In this document: piece after piece, positions 22,721-32,885 of the stretch | How the letters are laid out: every line of letters starts with the position of its first letter | Numbering within the stretch: position 1 is the stretch's first letter | Source of the DNA: Silene conica | Lineage: Eukaryota; Streptophyta; Magnoliopsida; Caryophyllales; Caryophyllaceae | DNA: 64,000 bases | Direction of reading: 5' to 3' | Assembly (NCBI GenBank): GCA_029255685.2 | Contig: CM055312.2 | Span: forward strand, 70,384,792 to 70,448,791 | The notes under the pieces: model-generated | What the model was told of the DNA's origin: nothing | The model's input: only the letters and a program-made list of their open reading frames with translations | Database searches by the model: none | Program-made: the position numbers and the translations under genes

Positions 22721-23955
22721 AAGTATAACAATACAAACCACGAGAATATACCAACTACGATTTACTCAAACATTAACATAAAAACAAGAAAGACGAAATA
22801 TTTGACATGAGTTGAGTTTCCTCTCAAAGTTACCTTTTTTTTGCAATATAAACTTCGATATTTCGCAAGCCACGCTTGGAAAAGCCATGACACGACCTAA
22901 ACGCACACGCAAACGAGTTTTTTAAGACAAAAAACGAAATGGATAAAAAGGACAAAAATTCCGTGTTGCCCAAGAGATGAAATTTATTAACTCAAAATGA
23001 CGACAACGGCGAGACAAAGAGAGCGACGCGAAAATCGCTCAAAACGGTTAGTAAACAAAGAAATTATGAAGTTTTTAGTAAAATGTTTATGTTTTGTAAC
23101 AATTTTAAGGATGAGGATGAGTGGTTATGAAATGTTTTTTAAATATGAAACGGTTTTTAAGTCGGGAAAATTATTACAAGAAGCGAGTTTGAGTCAGGAC
23201 ATTATTAACGAGTCGGATTCGCCCAATTCAAACGAGTCTATCATTTCACAATTATCACACCTCAAAATAGCAATTGTAAAAAATATAATTTATGCAATTA
23301 ATTGGAATGTCATTTAAAAAATGAAATGCTTCAAAATGAAATATTCAAATCATTTAAATATAATTATGAAATTTAATGTAATATAAATTATTTCGAAATT
23401 AGAATTAAAATCTTTAAAATTACAAGTCGAAAATATTAGGGTGTTATAATTTCTTCTAAGAAATGGTTTTATGAATCCTTTCGTTTCTTTGGCAGTATAT
23501 AAGTTTGCTTCTGTCACCACCTGATCAACCTTTAATTAAAAGCAAATATCATTTTTAGTTGTCTAGAGGTTAGGTAAAAACTCAAATGATCACCAAAAAG
23601 CAAGCAATAATCGAACATAGTAACGTAATTCAATTAATTTGGATGAAGAGCTATAATAAACCCATTAGAAATCACCAATTACAAAAAGACAATTGTTAAC
23701 TTGTGAAAATTTTCGCCTAAAAAACATAGCACGAGTACAAAGGTAGACGAAAATTCAAACACACGATTTTCCATATTAGTCACCAGACTAAGACAAACTA
23801 CTACGGAATAGTTCAAAGAATCATATGACATCGGAAATAACCTAAGTACCCTGCCTCTATGTGGAGATTATCACATTAATAAGAAAAATAACTAGAAAAC
23901 ACGCACATAATTGAACGCAAATCTTTATGGGATACTAGTTTAGACATTAGAGTAT

Positions 23956-24388
23956 TAGTGGCGGATCCAAAAATTTAGTTTTAGGGGGCATAAAAACAAA
24001 TTTGATGTGTTATTTAAGCACATCTAAGAGAATATTTTTATATTTTTGGATTTTTTTTCCTAAATTAATCATGATATAAATAAAAGAATAAAGACATATT
24101 GGTCATAAACATATCTTTTTTTCAAAAAAAAATCTAAAAAAAATTAAATTATAAGTAAATGTAAAATAATATCTCATTCATAGAATATAGGACATTTCAG
24201 TCTTATAATTAACAATAAATGAAAGTGGTTCAATGGTTTAGAACTTGATAAGTTACCTGGATGGATAAAATTACACACTCTTACTAAATATTCCATGATA
24301 ACTTACTAACTATTGGATACTCATAAAAAAATATTTCTGAAATTTCATGGGGAGCACCTGCCCCCGGGCCCCCTTGGATCCGCCCCTG
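23956..24388. mobile_element. hAT-like MITE
   Basis: The ends are TAGTGGCGGATCCAAAAA and, inverted, CAGGGGCGGATCCAAGGG. The flanks TAGAGTAT (23948-23955) and AATAGTAT (24389-24396) match at 6 of 8 bases, as for an old hAT duplication. It is 433 bp with no ORF. Just outside lie inverted words AATCTTTATGGGATACT (23921-23937) and AGTATCCCATAAAGATT (24392-24408). Confidence 0.7.
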
Positions 24389-24396
24389 AATAGTAT

Positions 24397-25681
24397 CCCA
24401 TAAAGATTAATATTTTCATTATTCTTGATTTCATCTACTGGTCATAAAATGAATTTCGTCCCCGAAGTTCACGCTCAGAATGAAACAAGGACGATGAGTC
24501 GGTGACCATAGTTGAAGCGTCAAAGCTACGATATAACAACCAAAGAACAACATCAGAAGCTTAATATTGAAGAAGCATTCAACAAATCGTTCATAGAAAC
24601 GATCTAAGTATAAGATATCTAAGGAACTCGATCAAGTCTGGCGTACTCCGTTGAGTAAAAGTTACTCGGTCGAGTATTGGGACGCCAGAACACAAGTTAA
24701 CCAGGTACTCTATTGAGTATCGGGACGACACTCCGTTGAGTACTGGGACGACATAACACAAGTTAACCAACTTGTCACCACGAAACTAGATATACCTGTA
24801 ACATCCATACCAACTATTAGAGGCACGGAAGTTCGAACTTCAAGTCCAACACAACTATGATTTATGACAGGCAAAAACTTGGCCTTATGGCCGAATTACA
24901 AGACAATAAAACAGAGAATATGAAAATACTATAACAAATGATCAAATCCAAATAACAAATCAATGGACGATAATCATGATTACTCCTCCACGTCCTCACA
25001 TCCTCATCTATCTGATCCCTATTTCTGTCCTCGATCTACCGGCCCCCTTTTTAGCTCCGCCTATGGCACCACCTCTCATCCACTTCCTCTCAAAATCCAG
25101 CTGGCTCTTATAGTTGACTCCTCATGGTACCGCGAGGCAACTATACTCATAGCTCGTCCCCAACTCCTCTCCACCACACCAACTGAGTACACTCAATCCC
25201 CATATTCAGCAGATGCGCTATTTCAAGCATGTTGCGCATCACCAAAGAGTTGGACAATTTTGCTATGTTAACTCACTCATTTGCATCCTCAGGTCGTGAG
25301 GTAGCTTGAGAGAAACTGATGTTTTGAATGTTTAACGTAATAAGAAACCAATTAAGATTAATCTCATTTTCTCTAATTAACATCCCGCAAAACCGAAAAA
25401 TATACCGGGTACTCGACCGAACACGCAGTAATGGACCGAGTACCTCACGTACTCGACTGAGTTCATTTACGCAGACTCAAACCAACGATTCTAACTTTGT
25501 GTACTTGACCGAGTACCCCCAATACACACAAGAGAGGCGTATTACATAAATAATGCCCAAACAGTGAGTAGTTAGGCGGGAAAAACAAATTTGCGGGAGA
25601 ATGTGAGGCTAATACGTGTCTAGTGGTTCCTAATCCCTAAACCCTAAACCCTATTGGTAAGGCGGGTTCTGATGCAACTGC
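24397..25681. other. Degenerate LTR-like remnant with ACTCGACCGAGTAC words
   Basis: No gene. The motif ACTCG(A/G)(C/T)CGAGTA and variants recur at about 24630-24750 and 25410-25520, and a phrase ending ACACAAGTTAACCA is repeated about 80 bp apart (24693, 24767). Such self-complementary words are common in plant LTR regions. The ends could not be set. The open frame at 24963-25271 has no recognisable domain. Confidence 0.4.
25635..25652. repeat. Short telomere-like repeat
   Basis: CCCTAAACCCTAAACCCT is two and a half units of the plant telomere repeat. It is too short to indicate a chromosome end and may be a repair scar or chance. Confidence 0.6.
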
Positions 25682-26099
25682 TGGTATGATGCACACCAAA
25701 ATATCATGGAGGGCAGATACATAATTTTTGTCCTTAATTACTTATTCCCCAAGCTAACTAAACTATAAATATATGGGTTAGGTATAATGTAATGATCATG
25801 AATGAAATATCAATTTTCTTGTCTTAACTCTCTACTTACTTTTTCAAGTTAGAAACCAAATACTCTTTCTTTTCCCGCGTACCGCATTTCTTACTCATTT
25901 GAAAGCCTATCAATAATCTAATTGAACAGCTTTCCTCTATCATTTTCATTGTTTCCCTTTACTCTTTTATGATATCTCCCCATTTATTTTGGCTTGCTTC
26001 ATTTGATATCAGAGCTAGTCCATCCATGGACTAGTTACTGCCATCATATTAATTAAAAAACAAAAATAGAAGAAAACAGAGAAATCACAAAAAAAATGA

Positions 26100-26875
26100 A
26101 TATGAGTATCATCGAAGAATTCTACAATATTTTGAGGCTAGACGGCTCAGATGAAGAATGAATTGCAGATGCAAAACAAGATGTCATCATCATTTTCTAC
26201 CTACTCACTACCAAGAGTGCCACGAATGCAAGAAGAGTCAGGGATTTGTGTTTGTGGTGCGAAGAATTATGGTCTGTCGACCATATTTGCGACAGTGCAT
26301 CAGATTATAATTGTAGGTTTACTTTTGGTAAGGACGGTGAAGGTGTTGCTCTCGTTAAGGTATTTAAAGAGGTTTTGAAGCCTAGGGAACAAAAAATTGC
26401 TCAAGATGAAGCACCACTTCCTATTGCAGACGAGATGTTTGATGAAATGTGTGTGTTTAACTCATATATTTCTAAAAAGGGAACGATGGTCCCTGGCAAG
26501 GAAAAGGTGTTCGACGAAATTTTGCCTACAACATTTGCAGTAGATAAAGATTTTGAGGCTCAAACAAGACTATTAAAGGTGCACAAATTTCCGACTGAAG
26601 GTATTACGAGCACTACAACTTCTGTAATTCAAGCACACCAAATGTTCGACGAAACGCCTCTTCCCGATTTTATACGTGAAATGGCTCAAAGTGCAACAAT
26701 GGAGAGTGATAAAGCTGGTAAAACTGATCATGAGCAACACATAAGGTACCATTCTGCCGAGGATGAACAAAAGACAAACCCCCGTAACATGTTCGACGTA
26801 ATGTGTGTACCAGAAAATGAGTTTATATCTGCAGTGACCGCCGTTGAGCATGAAAATAAAGAGATGCAACATTGA
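26100..26875 (+). pseudogene. Gag-like region of the pol-less LTR element
   Basis: The region just inside the 5' LTR encodes a protein-like stretch with a Cys/His cluster (CLWCEELWSVDHIC) resembling the degenerate CX2CX4-8HX2-4C knuckle of Ty3-type gag proteins. A segment follows in which MFDE-like words recur (ADEMFDEMCVF, KVFDEILP, HQMFDETPLP, NMFDVMCV) at intervals of about 45-65 residues. I do not recognise the family. It is a decayed coding region; capsid function is an inference from position and the knuckle. Confidence 0.5.
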
Positions 26876-27413
26876 TTAAGGTTATAACTAAGCCTTTTCT
26901 CCAACTTACTGAGATGGATAATAGGTTTCTGAGTTGGGATAAAATAGTTGGTAATTTAACTTATGGGGGGGGGGAAGGTGAAGCATACAAGTTGGTTTCC
27001 AAATTTCCAGTATAGCCACGATTTGTTAAGTGGCGATTTCATCAAAACTGAGGTGTTCGGGCATGATAGGGATGTTGGTATCTCAAAAGGGCTGGTTTGG
27101 TTTCAACCTTTTGACCTAAGCAGGTTGATTTTGTTACTTAACTTCAATATTTATGTGCCGAAAGTACTTTTATTATTTATTTCCTTCGACCTAAAGCTAA
27201 TTGTTTTTTACCCGGAGGATATTTGTGTTCATTGGTTGTCCCTAGTGTGTTGGATGACAGTCATAAGTTGATATGTCTGTTTACCAATATACTTTAGTCC
27301 ATGCATTATATTAACGCCTCTCTTGTTATAAATGATGTTAGGGAGTTACTAGATGGCATTCTTTCCATCACCCTGAGGACAAGGGTGTTTTCAAGGGGAA
27401 GAAGGACGTGATA

Positions 27414-30238
27414 TGTAAAACCCCTCGCGGCAGCGGAAAAATAAAACATCCAAAAATGCATGAAATTTGGCGCGGAATTAAAACTATTAACATAAGTAAA
27501 CTAACATGCAAGGTGTAATACTACAAAACTGAAATGCGGAATAAAATGAAAACATAAAAAAAGTACTAAGTATTAAATACATGCACAGCCCGGGATAGCA
27601 TATCCCTACGGGCACAAAAACTGAAATATCCAAAACTAGGTCTAGCAAAACGATAAGGTAATAATCACACGATGAAGGATCATAGCTCGCTAGCCTCAAC
27701 GTGAGCCCCTGGTACGTCTGCACAAACCTACACACATGAAACATGTGCGCCCCAGTCAGTGGGGAGTGACTAGAGGTTCTCCTAGCCACTTGTTGTCACA
27801 AACACATAACATATATTCACATAGTCAAACATGTATACTCCAACATAAATCTCATCATGTGAAGTACACTACTCATAATCCATTATCATAATTTCACTTA
27901 CATCTAACATCATCATGCTTTACTCATATATACATCTCATACAACATACATGCATATTCATCAACTATGAGGGTTCAACGGTCAACTTAAGACATAACCT
28001 AAACATAGCACATATTCACATTCACTATCTATATAGACTCAGTCATAGTGTTTAGCTCATAAACCATAACTCAGGTCTAACTAAAACACATATTCAGCAG
28101 TATCTAACACTGTACCCCAACTCATGCAATTTAGACACAAATCAATCAGCAATATCTAATCAAACCCTGACTCAGGAAGATTAAACATAAATAAATCATC
28201 ACTACATGGAAGATGGCATATGACGACTCCATTATACAACAACAACAAGTCTACTTAGTCTCAGCGAATACAATCCCCTGGTAGGACAATAAACCGATAT
28301 ACGGTCCTAGTCTAAATCTGGCCAGACTCTCGAGGTATAATCCTTCCCCGATTCGACAAGTATCCGCAACACAGGATACTACCTCCAAGACTCGAACTAG
28401 CTAGGAACGAGATACCCTCTAAGTCGGGCGGACAATCTGAAACCTGACCGGAAATACCTATCAACGGTCATATCAAGACGTAACTCAGTCTTGGTGAGAA
28501 CAAGAGTCATATAACAGATCATAATATAATCTTCACACGCATCACACAACACATCACCCCAAGATGTAGTACACATGTGAATCACAATAAAACAGTGACT
28601 TAAAAGTAAATCAACAGCTCTACCATTTCATTTCTAAGACTTCACTCAACTCTTAGCCAACTTCGGAATCTATTTGAGGTGAGAGCCGGTTTCCCTTCCG
28701 GTTGCCCGGCTGGGGGTCTTTCTCCTCAAACCAATTTCTGAACCCGGTGTAAGAGCCGTCCAAACCTTTTGGACTTCAAACAAACATATCACTTATATGA
28801 ATACACAACCAAGCATTCAATTTAACTTAACTACTAGGCTACTTACAACCCAATACATACCACAAGCATGTGGTTCATAACCCAAATCAATTAAGTTCAC
28901 TAGTCACTCTAAAACTCATATCTAGTAAGCCTAGTCAAATATAATTATTTACTAGCTTAGTTCGATAAATTATAAAATCAAGTACATAGGAAATAATTAA
29001 CCAAGTTAAACACTAATCACCTTACTAATGCTTGCTTAATTAAATTACCCATTAAGAACTAAGTATATTCTTTATGTTATAACACTCAAACCATACTAGT
29101 AAGACTAGTATTGAACAACTAAAACAACCCGCATAGACCACGAGCAAACAGCGCAGCACAGTGAAAAGCGCAACCTGCGCTGTCTGGCCGCAACCTGCGC
29201 TGGCCAGGCCACAGGCCTGCGGTGAAAGTCGCAGCCTGCGGTTTTCACTGCAGTCCGCGACACAGTTCCTGCGAAACGCGATTTCTTCCCCAACTTCGAC
29301 TATGTTCTTCCAAGCTATATTTCAAGCATGATTTCTACTATCCTAACAGCACATAAATCTCAACAAATCCCAAGTGTGTCCTTCCTTTATCAATCACTAA
29401 CACAAGCCATGAATTATACAAGCAATTAAACCTTCAAATAAGTAAAACTCAGAATTGTGACGCATATACAAAGTTCATCACTAAGTTTCATAAACTCAAC
29501 CACAACATCCATAAACTTTCTAAAGTTACTTATCAAACATAAACAACATATAATCATGCCCAAATCACCATAAGCCATCACATTAACACATGTCAAATTA
29601 ATGTAACGACGACAAAGCCGAGTAATCTCATCACGGTCACCTGTTTTAAGCGTCTTCTCCACTAGTTTCTTCAATCACAAAGGAGTCCTTCGCCAAGTCT
29701 TCTAAATCAACACCTTAAAACAAAAGAAAAGAGGGATTAAGAACTGATTTCGAGATTACACCCAAAACAACCCGGAATTCGAGTTTCACGATTTAGAAAT
29801 TGAAGGAGATAGATGTGACGGGAATGAGACAAAGAACGTGTAGGAGAAAACCTTACCTCAAACAGAGTTGAAACGAGCTCGGAATAAGGATTTTAGTGAA
29901 TTTGAGAAATGTAAGAATGGAGGATTTGAGAGAATCCGATTTCTTATTCTTTTAAGAGCTTGGGGAAGAAATAAGTGGGTTGTGAGGAAATGAAGGGGAA
30001 GTTTCCTTCACAATTTCTTTTATGCTACCTTTATGAGACGGGTTTTTAGTAAGTTGCTCGGGATTTTTAGTTACGGAAATGGCAAGGGAATATTTACATC
30101 TTAAGACTATAAAATCTCAAAACTGAACTTATACGATATATTTGAAATCTAAGTTTACGAATTAAAAAAAAAAAATTAATTTCCGAAAACTACTTTAATT
30201 CAGTTAAAATACGGTTTATGAAAATACGGGATGTTACA
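27414..30238. mobile_element. Second long solo LTR, same family as 20596-23448
   Basis: The 2825-bp segment starts TGTAAAACCCCTCGCG and ends ACGGGATGTTACA. The flanks TGATA (27409-27413) and TGGTA (30239-30243) match at 4 of 5 bases. It shares the start, a CGCGGAATTAAAACT word and the CAGTCAGTGG/GAGGTTCTCC/AGCCACT block with the first solo LTR. A GC-rich cassette at 29145-29285 repeats CGCAACCTGCGCTG-type words. There is no coding region. It lies within the pol-less LTR element and is therefore younger than that element's insertion. Confidence 0.78.
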
Positions 30239-30251
30239 TGGTACATGTGGG

Positions 30252-30731
30252 TAGGGGTGTGCAAAATACGGTCCGGACCGGAAAAATGGACCGGACCGGA
30301 CCGGAATCTACCGGACCGGAACCGGAATTAAAAATCCGGTCCGGTCTCCGGTCCACGATTTTTTAAGATTTCGGGTTTCGGTCCGGTCCGGTCCGGGACC
30401 GGTTTTTTCCGGTCCGGACCGATTTGGACCGGATTTTATTTTCAAATTTTTTTTCCCACGAAAATATATTAAAATCCGGTCACATCGACTTAACCGGTCC
30501 GAACCGGTCCAACCGGTCCATAATATTTAAATTTCGGTCCATAAGTTTACAAATCCATAATTTTGTCGGTCTATAATATTTAAATTCCGGTCCAACCGGT
30601 CCGGTCCGGTCTTGGACCGGTATTTTACCGGTCCGGTTCCGGTCTGGTCCAGGTCCATCAATTTTGCCAATTCCGGTTCCGGTCCAAACCGGTTCCGGTC
30701 CGGTCCGGTCTTGGACCGGTGCACAGCCCTA
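30252..30731. mobile_element. hAT MITE packed with GGTCCGGACC words
   Basis: The terminal inverted repeats are TAGGGGTGTGCA and TGCACAGCCCTA, differing at one base, and the 8-bp duplication CATGTGGG is perfect (30244-30251, 30732-30739), as for hAT. Almost the whole 480-bp body is variations of GGTCCGGTCCGG and ACCGGTCC, highly self-complementary and rich in CCGG. There is no ORF of meaning. It begins 8 bases after the target duplication of the neighbouring solo LTR. Confidence 0.92.
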
Positions 30732-32253
30732 CATGTGGGATCCCCTTGCAGACTTCATACATTTGTATGGCTTTTCTTTGTTTCTAGTTGGATAAACATC
30801 CTTACCTATGTTTTTATTCCTAGTGGCCTGCATTGTCAATGTGCACTATGGGATGATTATCCAACAAGTTTTTGTTAATTTGTGGTAATAAGTTCGGCAT
30901 TGGATGTATGCCAAGGAAATGGTGATTGTGTTCTTACTATACATAGTATAATGTGTACTATGAAATTAGGAGGGAAGCACCTTACAACTACCTCTAACAT
31001 CTCTATGATTATGACGATTAACTCCTATATTTTTGAGGGGGAGTTGAATGAGAAGCATGATAAATATATGTGGAGTTTGTCTAATATTCAGAACTTGTAT
31101 TTCAATAATATTAATTTGTGGACAAACAAGAGTTTACTGCTTCTTACTCATGGCTTTGACATGAGAATTCTTTGTCACCAAGGCAATCTATGGAGGTAGT
31201 GGTCATCCGTATAATTCTTGCGTGTCTCGTACCCCAATTTGGACATGGTGTGTATGCAAAAGGCAATGTGATACGGGTGATATGGGTGATATTGAGCTGA
31301 CCAACTACCTCTACTCTTCGCAACAAAGGTCCAGATCGAATAACTGAAATTGAGAGTGAAAAAGGTTATGGGAAGCGGATCATTATTGTCTCTTTTTCTC
31401 TGATTATTATTGGCGCTTCTTGTTTTGAAGTATTGATGTCTCTATACAAGGCGTATTGGCTCAAACAAACCTTAGGACACACAAATGTGGTTATTCCTAA
31501 AGCTTCTACTAATTTGCTTGGCATTTCTTCTTCGGCTTGGATAATATTTACTATGCATGTTTCGATAAATGAAGTAATTCCTACTAATGATATATTGCTT
31601 CATGGAGTTGCCTGGCCACTTAAACTTTTCACCTCCGAATATGCATCAAAAGGGATGGGCTCAATCAACGTTAATGTTGCCAACTTTAGGTTCCCACCCC
31701 TCGGTTTCATTCTAGTGCATGCCCAAGTACAACCATTATTTTTGAATGTAATCAAGGTAAGGCTTCAATGGAAACCAGGTCTGCTACTAAAATATAGTGT
31801 ACATATTTACACACGCACTATTTTTGTATTTGATCCTGGTTGGAGGTACATGGCTGCTCGCTCATATCTTGAGGTCCGACTATGTGCAACAACCTTGATC
31901 CTTGAGGACAAGGATCATTTTATGGGGTGGGTAATGATGCACACCAAAATATCATGGAGGGCAGATACGTAATTTTTGTCCTTAATTACTTATTCCCCAA
32001 GCTAATTAGACTATAAATAGATGGGTTAGGTATAATGTAATGATCATGAATGAAATATCAATTTTCTCGTCTTAACTCTCTGCTTACTATCTCAAGTTAG
32101 AAACCAAATACTCTTTCTTTTCCCAACTACCGCATTCTTTACTCATTGGAAAGCCTATCAATAATCTAATTGAACAGCTTTCCTTTATCATTTTCATAGT
32201 TTCCCTTTACTCTTTATGATATCTCCCCATTTATTTTGGCTTGGATCATGGTA

Positions 32254-32406
32254 TGTGGTGGAGTCTTGGTGGCCAGACAGTGCCATCGGCTCATCCTCAC
32301 TAATATCCCCCACTCCCGCGACCCTCTCAAGGAAGTTTAACGCCTCTCCTACAACGCTCCACATGTGCTCGGGTAACTCCATCAATACATGAACAAGGAT
32401 AAGGTG
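32254..32406 (-). pseudogene. Fragment of a minus-strand gag-like region, left of the Copia insertion
   Basis: The minus strand reads a short protein-like stretch (MWSVVGEALNFLERVAGVGD). It may be the continuation of the fragment at 38467-39410 across the Copia insertion, judged from orientation and position only. Family uncertain. Confidence 0.35.
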
Positions 32407-32823
32407 TGTTAGTGATTTTGATCACAAGGTCATTTAAGTGTATTCGGGTTTTTGTGTCAAAATCGGTTTGAACTCGGAATCGATATAACGTGAGTCAAAG
32501 AGTACGGAGGGTACGCTCATATAATCGTAATTATTGAGTACGTGGTTAAAATGGATAAGGGATACTTTTAAAGTGTTGTCGCAGTATATTATATACCCTA
32601 TCGGGTTATATACTCGGGGTGAAAGTATGTTACATACTTAACAAAATTCGAATTAGCAAAAATAAGAAATGTTACGACCCCAATCGGGGCTGCTGCCTTC
32701 TTATTTAGAGTGTGATTTGCATGAGTATTTTGCATGACGGTTATTATACATGCAGTTATAATTTGTGATTTGTTTGTAACATAGCAAACCAAACTAATGC
32801 TTTTCTTATCCATAACAAACAAG

Positions 32824-32885
<62 letters not shown>

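Larger units (their letters stand above)
20596..23448. mobile_element. Solo LTR of a long-LTR element, inserted in the serpin gene
   Basis: The 2853-bp segment starts TGTAAAACCCCTCGCG and ends GGGTGTTATA. It is flanked by the 5-bp duplication ATTTC (20591-20595 and 23449-23453). It has no coding region, primer-binding site or second LTR, so it is read as a solo LTR left by recombination. Its start and a block near 20910-20960 (CAGTCAGTGG, GAGGTTCTCC, AGCCACT) match the segment at 27414-30238. LTRs of this length starting TGTAA.ACCCC are common in plant Ty3 chromoviruses of the Tekay/Del type; the lineage is inference. Confidence 0.8.
19941..23536 (-). pseudogene. Serpin (plant serine/cysteine protease inhibitor) pseudogene, split by a solo LTR
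   Basis: Minus-strand reading begins near 23536 after a likely intron acceptor (TTTTAATTAAAG) and gives VDQVVTEANLYTAKETKGFI, the segment before strand s3A in plant serpins. At 23449/20595 the solo LTR intervenes. The frame then resumes with TDDVESL, a stop, ANTVYFKGAWKH, later RFSIYAFLPYDKDGLPTLVD, FRIPKFKFKF, LYVTDIVRKC, and the C-terminal PHPPRIKFIAHHQFMFMIRG and TSGVILFV. The hinge normally reading VNEEGTEAAA and the reactive-centre loop are absent between CSIE and VRPHPP. There is an in-frame stop at 20172-20174, one after VESL, and frame trouble at 20420-20500. The first exon was not found. Non-functional. Confidence 0.88.
25687..32248 (+). mobile_element. LTR retrotransposon without detectable pol (non-autonomous), with two nested insertions
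   Basis: The LTRs are 25687-26001 (315 bp) and 31935-32248 (314 bp), both starting TGATGCACACC and ending TCA. They are flanked by the 5-bp duplication TGGTA (25682-25686, 32249-32253). Next to the 5' LTR is GATATCAGAGC, close to the initiator-methionine primer-binding site. The LTRs differ at roughly 5-6% of positions by eye, suggesting a few million years (inference). The interior holds a gag-like region (about 26.1-26.9 kb) but no protease, integrase or reverse transcriptase motif in any frame. A solo LTR (27414-30238) and a hAT MITE (30252-30731) sit inside. Copies of this kind rely on proteins from other elements. Confidence 0.85.

Noticed and set aside
25635-25652. Telomere-like CCCTAAA units as a chromosome end or internal telomere array
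   Set aside because: Only two and a half units, so it can be chance or a repair scar.
20596-30238. Two related long LTRs in the same orientation as the two ends of one large element
   Set aside because: Each has its own flanking duplication (ATTTC; TGATA/TGGTA). The space between holds serpin sequence, a MITE and the start of a different LTR element, and the two copies are strongly diverged. Two solo LTRs explain this better.
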